A stretch of DNA of 59,594 nt from Actinomycetota bacterium (GCA_030682655.1 JAUXNU010000174.1:1-59594); one strand, 5' to 3'. Shown: positions 34,648 through 44,235, counted from the first letter of the stretch. The notes: generated by a model from the letters alone, not told the origin. Numbers and translations are program-made.

Positions 34648-35951
34648 GCGGCGCGAGCTTCGAGGAGCTCATCGAGGTCAAGCGTGACGGCAAACGTCAC
34701 ACAGCGGAGGAAGTCGATCGCATCGTCCTTGGCTATGCTTCGGGGGAGATGCCGGACTACCAGATGGCCGCGTGGCTGATGGCGGCGTACCTGCAGGGCC
34801 TCGATGCCGAGGAGACCGTCTGGCTGACCGACGCCATGGTTCGATCGGGGGCCGTGCTCGACCTGTCGAGCGTCCCCGGTGTGAAGGTCGACAAGCACTC
34901 CACCGGCGGCGTTGCCGACACTACGACCCTCGTTCTCGCGCCGCTTGTGGCGTCCTGCGGCGTGCCGGTCGCGAAGATGAGCGGGCGCGGTCTGGGGCAT
35001 ACGGGCGGCACTCTCGACAAGCTGGAGTCGATTCCCGGCTTCCGCGTCGAGCTGACTGCCGAGGAGTTCCTCGCCCAGGTACGCGATGTCGGGGTCGCTG
35101 TGATCGCGCAGTCTCCTGATATCGACCCGGCGGACAAGAAGATGTATGCGCTGCGCGATGTCACCGCCACTGTGCCGTCGATACCGCTCATTGTCGGCAG
35201 CATCATCTCCAAGAAGATCGCGGGCGGCGCCGACGCCATCGTGCTCGATGTCAAGGTCGGGACTGGCGCGTTCATGAAGACCGAAGCCGAGGCGCGAGCG
35301 CTCGCAACCGAGCTCACACGTGTCGGGCGGGCGCTCGGGCGTGAAGTCGTCTGCCTGATGAGCGACATGGAACAGCCGCTTGGCATGGCTGTCGGCAACG
35401 CGCTGGAAGTCATCGAGGCGATCGATACGCTCCAGGGCGAGGGTCCTGAGGCGCTCACGGAGCTGTGCATGGTGTTCGGCGCAAAGATGCTTGTGTTGGG
35501 CAAGCGGGCTCACGATGAAAGTGAAGCGCGGGTGATGCTGGCCGAGTCCATCCAGTCCGGCAGAGCGCTTCAGACGTTCGCGCGGTGGATTGCCGCACAG
35601 GGCGGCGATCCGAGGATCGCGGCGGACACGTCGCTGCTCGGGCTGTCGCCCTGTGCGCGCGAGATCAGAGCCACATCGGCGGGCTTCGTCGCCGGTTTCG
35701 ATGCCGAGGGCGTGGGACGTGCGGCGATGCTCCTTGGCGCAGGTCGCGCGCGCAAGGAGGACGCGATCGATCCGGGCGCGGGTCTGCTGCTTGCGGTGCG
35801 CACCGGCGATGAGATCGCGTCCGGTGACCTTCTCGCGACAGCGTATGCGGCCTCTGAGGCGCTGCTCGATGCGGGTGAAGAGCGATTCGGGACGTCCGTG
35901 CGTATCGGCGACGTCACGGTAGTCGCGCCGCCACTGTTCCACGAGCTCTAG
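34644..35951 (+). CDS. deoA: Thymidine/pyrimidine-nucleoside phosphorylase
   Basis: ATG 34644 overlaps deoB (ATGA), giving 435 residues. The NP-II family signature is visible: VDKHSTGGVADTTTLVLAPL, VAKMSGRGLGHTGGTLDKLE, QSPDIDPADKKMYALRDVT, SIPLIVGSIISKKIAGG and VLDVKVGTGAFM. It cleaves thymidine or uridine with phosphate, and DeoB then handles the sugar phosphate. Whether it is the thymidine-specific (DeoA) or broad (Pdp) form cannot be fixed by eye. Confidence 0.92.
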   Translation: MSGASFEELIEVKRDGKRHTAEEVDRIVLGYASGEMPDYQMAAWLMAAYLQGLDAEETVWLTDAMVRSGAVLDLSSVPGVKVDKHSTGGVADTTTLVLAPLVASCGVPVAKMSGRGLGHTGGTLDKLESIPGFRVELTAEEFLAQVRDVGVAVIAQSPDIDPADKKMYALRDVTATVPSIPLIVGSIISKKIAGGADAIVLDVKVGTGAFMKTEAEARALATELTRVGRALGREVVCLMSDMEQPLGMAVGNALEVIEAIDTLQGEGPEALTELCMVFGAKMLVLGKRAHDESEARVMLAESIQSGRALQTFARWIAAQGGDPRIAADTSLLGLSPCAREIRATSAGFVAGFDAEGVGRAAMLLGAGRARKEDAIDPGAGLLLAVRTGDEIASGDLLATAYAASEALLDAGEERFGTSVRIGDVTVVAPPLFHEL

Positions 35952-35959
35952 GAGCACAC

Positions 35960-38590
35960 GTGCAGATCGTCGTCGGACATGCGAACCCCGACTTCGACGC
36001 CTACGCCGCGACGGTGGCGGCTACGAAGGTGTTTCCCGGTGCCCGGGGAGTGTACCTTGGCTCGCAAAATGCCAATGTCCGGGCCTTCCACAACCTGCAC
36101 GAGGAGTTCCTCGACTTCGTGGATCTGAGGGGGCTGGACCTCTCTGCGGTGACACGGCTGGTGATGGTCGACACGCGAGACGCCAGTCGAATCGGTGAGA
36201 TCGGGTCCGTGGCCTTGCGGCCTGATGTCGAGGTCATCGTCTACGATCATCACCCTCCGGCGGAGGGTGATCTCACCGGCGTCGACGACCGGTCTCTCGA
36301 TGTCGGATCGACGACATCGATACTGGTCCACGAGATCAACCGTCGGGGTATCGCGCTGACGCCGCTCGAGGCGTCCGTGCTTCTCCTTGGCATACACGAG
36401 GACACGGGATCGCTCACGTACCCGGGGGCGACCGCGTACGATGCCGAGGCTGCTGCATACCTGATGGCTTCGGGGGCCGATATGGAGGTCCTGAACCAGT
36501 TTCTGAGCCGGGCGCTTGATAGTGCCCAGCAAGAACTGCTCGAGCGGCTCGTTGGGTCGCTCGAGATTTGGAGCATCCACGGTCAGGAGATCGCGATCGG
36601 CGTTGCCGAGGCCGACCAGTATGTGGACTCTGCGAGCGTGCTGACGCACTACATCGTTGAGGACATGGGCTACCGCGTAGCGATAGCCGTCGTGCGGATG
36701 CCGACGCGTGTCCAGGTCGTGGCCAGGAGCCGCGTCCATGGCGTGGATGTCGGTGCGGTCATGACGCGGATCGGTGGGGGCGGACATACGCAGGCGGCTT
36801 CTGCCGGCTTCCGGGACATAGAGATCCAGGAATTGCTCGACCGCATTGCGCGCGCCCTAGACGCGGAAGTCCGGCAGCCGCTCACGGCGCGCGACATCGC
36901 GTCTTCTCCCGTGCGGACGGTGACACCCGGTGCCAGCATGCACGATGCGGGTGAACTGATGGCGAGGTGGGGACACGGCGGGCTGCCGGTCGTCGAAGAT
37001 GGCACGCTCGCCGGTCTCGTGACGCGCAAGGACGTGGACAAGGCGGTGCGCCACCAGCTCGACCATGCGCCGGTCACCGGGTTCATGGCTCGCGACGTCA
37101 TTACTGTATCGCCCGGCACCGACTTGATCACGCTCGAGCACCTTCTAGCTAGCCAAGGAATCGGTCGCTTGCCGGTTGTGGAGGACCAGCGGATCGTGGG
37201 AATCGTGACCCGAAAGGACCTCCTGAGCGCCGAATTCGGCGACAAGTACCTCGACCGCAGGGTCCCCCAGGCGCGCGGGCGCTCAACCCAGCGGTTCCTG
37301 TCCTCGGTCGAGTCTCTCCTGCCCGAGGAGGCCTACGCAGCCCTGCACGATCTTGGAGCGCTGGCCGAGGAGGAGGGCTTGCGGCTGCATGTGGTGGGCG
37401 GATTCGTGCGCGACATGCTCCTTGGCAGGAAGAACCTCGACATGGATGTCGTGGTCGAAGGTGACGGGGTGGCGTTCGCGGAGAAGGCCGCGCAGACCCT
37501 CGGGGGGCGGGTGAAGGTGCACCGGCGGTTCGGGACGGCGGTCCTCGTGCTGAGCAAGACCCTTCACGTGGACATCACGAGCGCACGGACCGAGTACTAC
37601 ACGCGCCCCGGAGCCTTGCCGACGGTGGAGAGGTCGTCTCTTAGGCAGGACCTGTTCCGCCGCGACTTCTCCGTGAATGCGATGGCTGCCTGCCTCAATC
37701 CCGATTGCTTCGGCCAGATCGCCGATCCGTTCGGCGGACTGCGCGATCTGGAGCGGCAGACGCTGCGTGTGCTGCATTCGCTCTCGTTCGTCGAGGACCC
37801 CACACGGGTGCTCCGCGGCGCGAGGTTCGAGAGGCGCTACGGCTTTTCGATGGACTCTTCGACCGAAGCGCTTGCACGTCGCGCCGTCGAGATGAACATG
37901 CTCGACGAGGTCAGCGGTGCACGTCTGCGCGAGGAGATGCTCGACATCATAGACGAGGACGCACCATCCGAGGTGTTCGAGCGGTTGCGGGAGCTGGGCG
38001 TCCTGGATGTCCTGCTTCCCGAGGGTGTCAGTTCGTCCGCTGTCATCGAGGGCCTGTTCGCTGTCGAGCGTGCATACAAGCGGTTGAGCCCGATGTTTGG
38101 CCGGGAGCCCCGCAGACGTGTGACGCTTGTGGCCGCCCTGTTGGCCGGCGCCGGACATGGACCTGCGGAGCGCTGGCTGCGTCACATGCGGTTTGGTCGC
38201 GAGTATGGCGAGCCTGCGATCGCGCTCGCGGAACGGGGGCCTGCGACCGTGCGGCGACTTCGCGATGGCCGCGGTATGCGTGACAGCCGCCTGTACCATC
38301 TGCTCTCGACGGTGCCGGACGAGGCGGTCGTCTGGGTGTGGGCCACAGGAGGCACGCTGGTCCGCGAGCGAGTCGAGCACTATGTCGACGTCGTGTCGCG
38401 CATCAAGCCCGAAGTCTCAGGCAAAGACCTCATCGAGATGGGACTGACTCCGTCAGCGCGCTTCTCGGCTATACTTGCGCAGGCCCTTGACGACCGGCTG
38501 GATGGCAAGGCGGTCGGGCGCGAGGCCGAGAGAGCAAACCTGCAGCGTCTCGTCACGAAACACGAGCGCATCACTGCCAAGGAGAACTGA
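35960..38590 (+). CDS. DHH phosphoesterase - CBS pair - poly(A) polymerase/CCA-adding enzyme fusion
   Basis: This 876-residue protein starts at GTG 35960 behind GGAGC. Residues 1-about 300 are a DHH/DHHA1 phosphoesterase: VVGHANPDFDAYA, YDHHPPAEGD near 95 and GGGGHTQAASAGF near 270. Two CBS domains follow (about 313-430: GGLPVVEDGTLAGLVTRKDV and IGRLPVVEDQRIVGIVTRKD), probably nucleotide-sensing. The C-terminal half is a class II nucleotidyltransferase: GGFVRDMLLGRKNLDMDVVV with the DxD catalytic pair near 480, RRDFSVNAMAACL, and FVEDPTRVLRGARFERRYGF. It probably adds the A or CCA end of tRNA, or trims and adds with the DHH half. This domain order is known in several deep-branching bacteria. 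Confidence 0.9.
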   Translation: MQIVVGHANPDFDAYAATVAATKVFPGARGVYLGSQNANVRAFHNLHEEFLDFVDLRGLDLSAVTRLVMVDTRDASRIGEIGSVALRPDVEVIVYDHHPPAEGDLTGVDDRSLDVGSTTSILVHEINRRGIALTPLEASVLLLGIHEDTGSLTYPGATAYDAEAAAYLMASGADMEVLNQFLSRALDSAQQELLERLVGSLEIWSIHGQEIAIGVAEADQYVDSASVLTHYIVEDMGYRVAIAVVRMPTRVQVVARSRVHGVDVGAVMTRIGGGGHTQAASAGFRDIEIQELLDRIARALDAEVRQPLTARDIASSPVRTVTPGASMHDAGELMARWGHGGLPVVEDGTLAGLVTRKDVDKAVRHQLDHAPVTGFMARDVITVSPGTDLITLEHLLASQGIGRLPVVEDQRIVGIVTRKDLLSAEFGDKYLDRRVPQARGRSTQRFLSSVESLLPEEAYAALHDLGALAEEEGLRLHVVGGFVRDMLLGRKNLDMDVVVEGDGVAFAEKAAQTLGGRVKVHRRFGTAVLVLSKTLHVDITSARTEYYTRPGALPTVERSSLRQDLFRRDFSVNAMAACLNPDCFGQIADPFGGLRDLERQTLRVLHSLSFVEDPTRVLRGARFERRYGFSMDSSTEALARRAVEMNMLDEVSGARLREEMLDIIDEDAPSEVFERLRELGVLDVLLPEGVSSSAVIEGLFAVERAYKRLSPMFGREPRRRVTLVAALLAGAGHGPAERWLRHMRFGREYGEPAIALAERGPATVRRLRDGRGMRDSRLYHLLSTVPDEAVVWVWATGGTLVRERVEHYVDVVSRIKPEVSGKDLIEMGLTPSARFSAILAQALDDRLDGKAVGREAERANLQRLVTKHERITAKEN

Positions 38591-38592
38591 GC

Positions 38593-39261
38593 GTGTCCGG
38601 ATCCGACCTGACCATGTTGGTGATTCGCTTTGTCGTGCTCGTTCCCGCGATCGTCTTTCACGAGGTGGCCCACGGGTATGCGGCGTATCTCCTTGGCGAC
38701 ACGACGGCCAAGGACCGGGGCCGTCTGTCGCTGAATCCGGTCAAGCATATCGACCCGTTCGGCACGATCCTCATGCCGCTGCTCATGGTAGTGATGTTCG
38801 GCTTCGGCTTCGGGTACGCCAAGCCCGTGCCTGTGAACCCACACCGGTTCAAGGACTACCGCAAAGGCATGTTCCTGACCGGCATCGCAGGGCCGGCGGC
38901 CAACCTCCTGCTTGCGATGGTGGCCGGAATCGCGGCGCGGGCGCTGGACCTGTTCGGTGGTGCGCTGGGCGCAGTCGGTGGCTACGCGTGGCTGTTCTTC
39001 TTCTACTTCTGCCTCATGAACCTCGTGTTGATGTTCTTCAACCTCATCCCCATACCGCCTCTGGACGGCTCGCGCGTGGTGCCGTTGTTTCTTTCGGATC
39101 GCGCTATGCGCGCGTATGCGAAGTGGGAACGCTACGGGTTCGTGATCGTGTTCGGCCTGATATTCTTCGGCCCGCGGCTCTTTGGCTTCGACCCGATCGG
39201 CGTCTACTTCGCATGGACCGTCGAACCACTGCTGCGCCTGTTCGCGGGGGCCGGCTTCTAG
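38593..39261 (+). CDS. Site-2 protease family (M50) membrane metalloprotease
   Basis: This 222-residue integral membrane protein carries the zinc-binding HEVAHGYAAYLLGD (HExxH) in its first helix region and NLIPIPPLDGSR in a later one, where the aspartate is the third zinc ligand. These are the two signatures of the compact, PDZ-less M50B/YwhC type. GTG 38593 starts 2 bp after the preceding gene. The substrate is unknown. Confidence 0.9.
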   Translation: MSGSDLTMLVIRFVVLVPAIVFHEVAHGYAAYLLGDTTAKDRGRLSLNPVKHIDPFGTILMPLLMVVMFGFGFGYAKPVPVNPHRFKDYRKGMFLTGIAGPAANLLLAMVAGIAARALDLFGGALGAVGGYAWLFFFYFCLMNLVLMFFNLIPIPPLDGSRVVPLFLSDRAMRAYAKWERYGFVIVFGLIFFGPRLFGFDPIGVYFAWTVEPLLRLFAGAGF

Positions 39262-39349
39262 GCCGGTCATCCGTCGCGCCAGCCGCCGGTTGCGGTATCA
39301 TACGAACCACTTCGCAGGCCCATCTGTCGCGAGAAGGAGTCGTCTGTCC

Positions 39350-40348
39350 ATGCCCAAGAAGCGCATTCTGACCGGGTACCGCCCTACCGGCCGCCTCACG
39401 CTTGGGCACTGGTTCGGCAACCTGCTCAACATGCGCGAGCTCCAGGAGGAGTACGAGGCATACTACTTCGTGGCCGACTGGCACGCGCTCACCAGTGATT
39501 GGCAGGACACCTCCGGCATCAGGCGCTACACCGAGGAGATGATCCTTGACTGGGTCGCCGCAGGTATCGATCCCGAGAAGGCCACCATATACCGGCAGTC
39601 CGACGTTCCCGAAGTCGCGGAACTGACGCTCTACCTCACGATGGTCACGCCGATGTCGTGGCTCGAGCGGGTTCCGAGCTACAAGGAGCAGCGCGAGCAG
39701 ATCACCGACAAGGACCTCAGCAACGTTGGCTTCTTCATGTATCCGCTGCTCCAGGCCGCCGACATCGCCATCGTCAAGGGCGACATCGTGCCGGTGGGCG
39801 AGGACCAGCTCCCGCATCTAGAGCTCACGCGCGAGGTGGTGCGCCGGTTCAACACCACCTACGGCGACCTTCTCGTCGAGCCCGCCGCCAAGATCGCCAA
39901 GGAAGGCGCGCGCGTCCCCGGCACCGACGGTCGCAAGATGTCCAAGAGCTACGGCAACGCAATCTACCTCTCGGAGTCCGAGGAGGAGACCACCAAGAAG
40001 GTGATGGGCTTCGTCACGGATCCCGCTCGCAAGCTCAAGACCGACCCGGGCGACCCGGACATCTGTCCGCTGCACCAAGTCCACAAGCTCGTTGGCGACA
40101 CAGGTGACATCGCGGAGTGGGACCGGTGTTGTCGCGTGGCCGACTGTGGCTGTGTGGCGCACAAGAAGGCGTTCGCCGAGGACCTGAACGCCTACCTGCG
40201 TGACTTCCGCGAGAAGCGAGCGGAACTTGCCGCTCGCCCCGGCTACGCGTGGGAAGTCCTGTCGGCAGGAGCTGCACGCGTGCGTCCGGCGATCGACGAG
40301 CTCATGGCGAACGTTCGCCGCGAGTTGCACGTCGACGCTGCGGAGTAG
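39350..40348 (+). CDS. trpS: Tryptophanyl-tRNA synthetase
   Basis: ATG 39350 with GAGAAGGAG upstream gives 332 residues. Class I features: TGYRPTGRLTLGHWFGNLLN (the HIGH-like motif is LGHW), YPLLQAADI, VPVGEDQLPHLELTREV and the KMSKS loop in DGRKMSKSYGNAI. Near the C-terminus CRVADCGCVAHKK adds three cysteines, as in the TrpRS subtype that may hold a metal or [4Fe-4S] cluster. A TATCAT hexamer at 39296 is a possible -10. No T-box leader is seen in the 88-bp gap. Confidence 0.95.
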   Translation: MPKKRILTGYRPTGRLTLGHWFGNLLNMRELQEEYEAYYFVADWHALTSDWQDTSGIRRYTEEMILDWVAAGIDPEKATIYRQSDVPEVAELTLYLTMVTPMSWLERVPSYKEQREQITDKDLSNVGFFMYPLLQAADIAIVKGDIVPVGEDQLPHLELTREVVRRFNTTYGDLLVEPAAKIAKEGARVPGTDGRKMSKSYGNAIYLSESEEETTKKVMGFVTDPARKLKTDPGDPDICPLHQVHKLVGDTGDIAEWDRCCRVADCGCVAHKKAFAEDLNAYLRDFREKRAELAARPGYAWEVLSAGAARVRPAIDELMANVRRELHVDAAE

Positions 40349-40362
40349 GGGCAGCGCGCCCG

Positions 40363-41115
40363 ATGGGCTACCGGGTAAAGACACAAGCGTTCGAAGGTCC
40401 GTTCGATCTTCTGCTGCATCTGGTCTCGCGCCAGAAGCTGGATGTGAACTCGATCTCGGTCACCGAGGTCACAGACCAGTATCTGGAGCATGTCGATCGC
40501 ATGCAGGACCTCGATCTCGATGTTGCAAGCGACTTTCTCCTGGTAGCGGCGACACTGCTCGAGATCAAGGCGGCAAGCCTGCTTCCCCAGGATGTCGAGT
40601 ACTTCGGCGACGAGATGGACGACCTGTCTCCTGAGGAGGCCCGCGAACTGCTGGTCGCACGCCTTCTCGCATACAAGCAATTCAAGAACGCCGCCGGAGA
40701 GATCAACGCACGTATGGAGGCGGAGTCGAGGATGCATCCTCGGCAGGCAGGGCTCGAAGAGCGCTTCCTCAAACTGATGCCCGACTTCCTGGAAGACGTT
40801 ACGTTGCGCGGGCTCGCGGTCATTTGTGCTGACCTGATGTACCGCCGCGAGGAGTTCTTCCTGCTGCAATCGGAGCACATTGCTACGGTTCTGATCTCGC
40901 TCGAGCTGCATACAGAAAGCGTCGCCCGCACCCTGGCCCAGCGCCGCCGCATATCCTTCCGCGAACTGGTGGCCGAGGACCAGCGTCCCGAAGTCGTTGT
41001 CGTCACGCTCCTGGCGATTCTCGAGCTCTACAAGCGCGCATTCGCAGGCGTCCAGCAGGACAGCGTCTTTGACGACATCATCGTGACAGCACTCGACCAA
41101 GAGGGTGGGCAGTAG
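40363..41115 (+). CDS. scpA: Segregation and condensation protein A
   Basis: ATG 40363 gives 250 residues. The kleisin N-terminus YRVKTQAFEGPFDLLLHLVS and LDVNSISVTEVTDQYLEH are typical of ScpA, with the acidic SPEEARELLVARLLAYKQFK in the middle and a winged-helix C-terminus (RRRISFRELVAEDQRPEVVV). It bridges SMC heads during chromosome condensation. It is followed at once by scpB. Confidence 0.94.
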   Translation: MGYRVKTQAFEGPFDLLLHLVSRQKLDVNSISVTEVTDQYLEHVDRMQDLDLDVASDFLLVAATLLEIKAASLLPQDVEYFGDEMDDLSPEEARELLVARLLAYKQFKNAAGEINARMEAESRMHPRQAGLEERFLKLMPDFLEDVTLRGLAVICADLMYRREEFFLLQSEHIATVLISLELHTESVARTLAQRRRISFRELVAEDQRPEVVVVTLLAILELYKRAFAGVQQDSVFDDIIVTALDQEGGQ

Positions 41116-41116
41116 C

Positions 41117-41782
41117 GTGGAAGTACCCGTGAGCCTGAGAGGAGCCATAGAGGCGCTGCTATTCGTTTCCGACGAGCCGGTCTCTGCGGCACGCATAGCG
41201 CGCATTCTCGATGAGAACGAAGCGATGGTCGGTTCGGGGCTCGAAGCTCTTGCCGAGGAGTACCAGGCCGGCGAGCGCGGATTCCAGCTTCGCGAGGTCG
41301 CAGGTGGGTGGCGCCTCTACACGCATCCCGCCTACCACGAATGTATCGAACAGTATGTGCTGTCGTGGGACACGAGGCGCCTGTCGCAGGCGTCTCTTGA
41401 GGCGCTCTCCGTGGTCGCGTATCACCAACCTGTGACGCGCGCCGGGGTGAATGCCATTCGCGGAGTGAACAGTGAGGGCGTGATCAGCTCGCTCGTGGAC
41501 AAAGGGCTCGTTCGCGAGACCGGCCGCGACAAGAACCAGGGCAACGCGATCTTGTACGGAACCACGCGGAGCTTCCTCGAGAAGTTCGGCCTGAAGGACC
41601 TCGGCGAGCTACCGCCGCTGGAGGAGTTCGCGCCGAACCCCCACACGGAGCGCGCGATTCGTGAGCGACTCGGCGCACTGGACGGGTCATCCCTCGCCGA
41701 TGGTGAAGACGACTACGCCGAGGAGACATCCGAAGACACCGCCTCCGAGGAGCAGGAAGACGAGGATGGCGCAACCGCCTGA
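41117..41782 (+). CDS. scpB: Segregation and condensation protein B
   Basis: The start is GTG 41117, one base after the scpA stop and behind GAGGGTGG; a GTG at 41105 overlapping scpA is an alternative. The 221 residues hold two winged helices: LRGAIEALLFVSDEPVSAAR and SLEALSVVAYHQPVTRAGVN with the ScpB motif IRGVNSEGVISSLVDKGLV. A highly acidic tail (EDDYAEETSEDTASEEQEDE) is odd but common in high-GC actinobacteria. It binds ScpA in the SMC complex. Confidence 0.94.
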   Translation: MEVPVSLRGAIEALLFVSDEPVSAARIARILDENEAMVGSGLEALAEEYQAGERGFQLREVAGGWRLYTHPAYHECIEQYVLSWDTRRLSQASLEALSVVAYHQPVTRAGVNAIRGVNSEGVISSLVDKGLVRETGRDKNQGNAILYGTTRSFLEKFGLKDLGELPPLEEFAPNPHTERAIRERLGALDGSSLADGEDDYAEETSEDTASEEQEDEDGATA

Positions 41783-42518
41783 GCAGATAGTCCCCATGCG
41801 CGTGCAGAAGTTCCTTGCCCGCGCCGGCGTGGCGTCTCGACGCGGGTCTGAGGACCTCATGACTGCGGGACGCGTGCAGGTGAACGGCGAGCCGGTGACG
41901 TCGCTGGGTGCGAAGGTGGATCCGGCATGCGACGTCGTGACCGTTGACGGCAGGGTCGTGTCCCTTGGCGACGAACCGGTGTACCTCGTGCTGAACAAGC
42001 CGGCGGGATACGTCACCACCATGGACGACCCGCAGGGCCGTGCCACGGTTGCAGAGCTTATCCCACCCGACGAGCCAGCGCTCTTTCCCGTGGGGCGTCT
42101 GGATCGCGATACGACGGGCCTGCTTCTGTTCACGACCGACGGCGAGCTCGGGTTCAGGCTTCTGCACCCGAGCTTCCACGTCGAGAAGGCCTACCTGGCC
42201 GAGGTGGATGGCAGCCCCGCCGAGGAGGACCTGGAGCGGCTTCGGCAGGGGATAGACCTCGACGACGGTCCCACAAAGCCGGCCGGCGTGAGGCTGGTGG
42301 AGGAGCGCGACGGCGGTGCGGTAGTGGAGATCGTCCTTAGCGAAGGTCGAAAGCGGCAGGTCAAGCGCATGCTTTCGGCCATCGGGAATCCGGTCCTCCA
42401 GTTGCATCGCACGCGGTTCGGGCCCATCGACCTGGGAGATCTCCCCGAGGGACAGACACGGACCTTGAGTGCCGAGGAGATCGAGTCCTTGCGCTCTGTG
42501 GCTGGGAAGGAAGCGTAG
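41766..42518 (+). CDS. rluB: Pseudouridine synthase, RluB/RsuA family
   Basis: ATG 41766 overlaps scpB by 17 bp; a second ATG at 41796 begins the conserved MRVQKFLARAGVASRRGSED. An S4 RNA-binding domain (residues about 10-70 of the long form) precedes the catalytic domain with YLVLNKPAGYVTTMDDPQGR and GRLDRDTTGLLLFTTDGEL, where the aspartate of RLDRDT is catalytic. EIVLSEGRKRQVKRML closes the fold. It modifies a uridine in ribosomal RNA. An scpAB-rluB order is widespread. Confidence 0.94.
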   Translation: MAQPPEQIVPMRVQKFLARAGVASRRGSEDLMTAGRVQVNGEPVTSLGAKVDPACDVVTVDGRVVSLGDEPVYLVLNKPAGYVTTMDDPQGRATVAELIPPDEPALFPVGRLDRDTTGLLLFTTDGELGFRLLHPSFHVEKAYLAEVDGSPAEEDLERLRQGIDLDDGPTKPAGVRLVEERDGGAVVEIVLSEGRKRQVKRMLSAIGNPVLQLHRTRFGPIDLGDLPEGQTRTLSAEEIESLRSVAGKEA

Positions 42519-43129
42519 TGGCACTCGTCGTGATCACAGGTGGTGCGCGAAGCGGCAAGTCGTCCGTGGCACAGCGGCTTGCGAAGCAGGTCGCCAATCG
42601 TCCGACGGTCGTCGTCTTTGGCTCCGGCGAGAGCGATCCCGAGATGGCGCGCAGGATCGAACGCCATCGCGCGGACCGGCCTGAGGGCTGGGTCACCGTG
42701 GAGGCGACGGACTCCGTCGAGTGGACCGGTCGTGTCCCCGAGGACGGTCTCCTGGTGGTTGACTGCCTTGGGACGTTGCTTTCGCATGTGATGGCCGAGG
42801 TCGCTATCGACCTGGGTTCGGGCGAGTCCGGTAGCGAGACACTCTCCTCGGCAGCCTTCGAGGACGAGGTCGAGCACCGATTCGCGGCGCTGGTCGGCTG
42901 GATGGTCAAGCGGTGGAACCACACGTTGATCGTCACGAACGAAGTCGGTGCCGGCGTGGTGCCGGCGCACGTGAGCGGACGGGTGTTCCGCGACGTGCTG
43001 GGGCGGGCGAACCGCTCGCTCACCGACCGGGCGGATGCGGCATACCTTGTCGTAGCCGGCCGCTGTATCCAACTGACAACGCTACCGTGCGAGCCGCGGT
43101 GGCCCGGCGTGAAGGGCCGCAAGACGTGA
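42518..43129 (+). CDS. cobU: Adenosylcobinamide kinase / cobinamide-phosphate guanylyltransferase
   Basis: This 203-residue P-loop enzyme starts at GTG 42518, overlapping the rluB stop by one base. Motifs are VVITGGARSGKSSVAQRL (Walker A), RIERHRADRPEGWVTVEA with the guanylated histidine region, LLVVDCLGTLLSHV and IVTNEVGAGVVP. It activates cobinamide for attachment of the lower ligand. It leads the block cobU-cobT-cobS-phosphatase, all overlapping by 1-4 bp. Confidence 0.93.
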   Translation: MALVVITGGARSGKSSVAQRLAKQVANRPTVVVFGSGESDPEMARRIERHRADRPEGWVTVEATDSVEWTGRVPEDGLLVVDCLGTLLSHVMAEVAIDLGSGESGSETLSSAAFEDEVEHRFAALVGWMVKRWNHTLIVTNEVGAGVVPAHVSGRVFRDVLGRANRSLTDRADAAYLVVAGRCIQLTTLPCEPRWPGVKGRKT

Positions 43130-44235
43130 CCGAAGAAGCATTGCTCTCCGGGGAATGCGTGGGCATCGCGCGCACCGACGAGTCGGCCGAAGCGGCGGCG
43201 CGGCTTCGCTTGGATCAGCTGACCAAACCCCCTGGCTCGCTCGGCCGCCTCGAGGACATCGCGGCGCGTCTGGCGCGCGTTCAAGGCACCGACCATCCCT
43301 CCGTGAGCCGCAAGGCGATTGTGCTGATGGCCGGGGATCACGGCGTTGTGGCCGAGGGAGTATCGCCCTACCCGCAGGACGTCACCTGGCAGATGGTGGC
43401 CAACTTCGCGGCAGGGGGGGCGGCGATCAATCAGCTGGCTGCGTCGGTCGGGGCCGATATCAGGCTCGTGGACATGGGCGTGGCCAAGGACATCTCCGGC
43501 TTCGCCGGCGTCATCGACCGCAACGTGCAGCGTGGCACCGCGAACATGGCCCTGGGGCCGGCGATGAGCCGCGAGATTGCCGCGAGGGCGGTTCGCGAAG
43601 GCATGCGTGTTGCGCGCGAGGCTATCGCGGAAGGGTACGCGATCGTCGGAACCGGTGAGATGGGTATCGGCAACACCACGTCCGCCGCAGCGCTGACGTG
43701 TGCTCTCACGGGCGCGGACCCCGAAGCGGTCGTCGGCCCCGGGACGGGTCTCGACGCGGACGGAGTCGCGCGAAAGATGGAAGTGGTCGAGCGCGCGCTG
43801 CGCGCGAACGCCGTCGAGACGCTGGACGTCCTTGGCGTGCTTGCAGCGGTGGGGGGACTGGAGATCGCGGGGCTCGCGGGTGTTGTCATCGGCTGCGCCT
43901 CCGAAGGCGTTTGCGTTGTCGCTGACGGTTTCATCTCAGGGGCGGCGGCTCTTGTAGCCGTGCGCATGTGCCCCGCCGCCGCAGACTACCTGTTCGCGTC
44001 GCACCGTTCGGCGGAGCCGGGACACAGAGTGGTTCTGGAGGCACTCGGCCTACAGCCCGTGCTCGAACTCGATATGAGACTCGGTGAGGGGACGGGAGCG
44101 GCTCTGGCGATCGGCATCATGGATGCTGCATGCCGCATGCTGTCGGGAATGGCGACCTTCGCCGAGGCCGGTGTAGCCGAGGAGACCGGAGTGTCCGACT
44201 CGGACCTCGCCGAGGAGGGACCAACCCCCGCGTGA
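43126..44235 (+). CDS. cobT: Nicotinate-nucleotide:dimethylbenzimidazole phosphoribosyltransferase
   Basis: GTG 43126 overlaps cobU by 4 bp and gives 369 residues. The family signature is clear: LTKPPGSLGRLEDIAARLA, IVLMAGDHGVVAEGVSPYPQ, FAAGGAAINQLA, GTGEMGIGNTTSAAAL and GTGLDADGVARK, with the catalytic glutamate near the end. It makes alpha-ribazole phosphate, the activated lower ligand of cobalamin. An extra charged C-terminal tail of about 20 residues is present. Confidence 0.94.
   Translation: MTEEALLSGECVGIARTDESAEAAARLRLDQLTKPPGSLGRLEDIAARLARVQGTDHPSVSRKAIVLMAGDHGVVAEGVSPYPQDVTWQMVANFAAGGAAINQLAASVGADIRLVDMGVAKDISGFAGVIDRNVQRGTANMALGPAMSREIAARAVREGMRVAREAIAEGYAIVGTGEMGIGNTTSAAALTCALTGADPEAVVGPGTGLDADGVARKMEVVERALRANAVETLDVLGVLAAVGGLEIAGLAGVVIGCASEGVCVVADGFISGAAALVAVRMCPAAADYLFASHRSAEPGHRVVLEALGLQPVLELDMRLGEGTGAALAIGIMDAACRMLSGMATFAEAGVAEETGVSDSDLAEEGPTPA

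Noticed and set aside
34584-35957. 457-codon minus-strand frame opposite deoA
   Set aside because: No recognisable domain, and the plus strand carries a complete phosphorylase with all motifs.
39262-39349. T-box leader upstream of trpS
   Set aside because: The gap is only 88 bp and has no T-box sequence or terminator stem.
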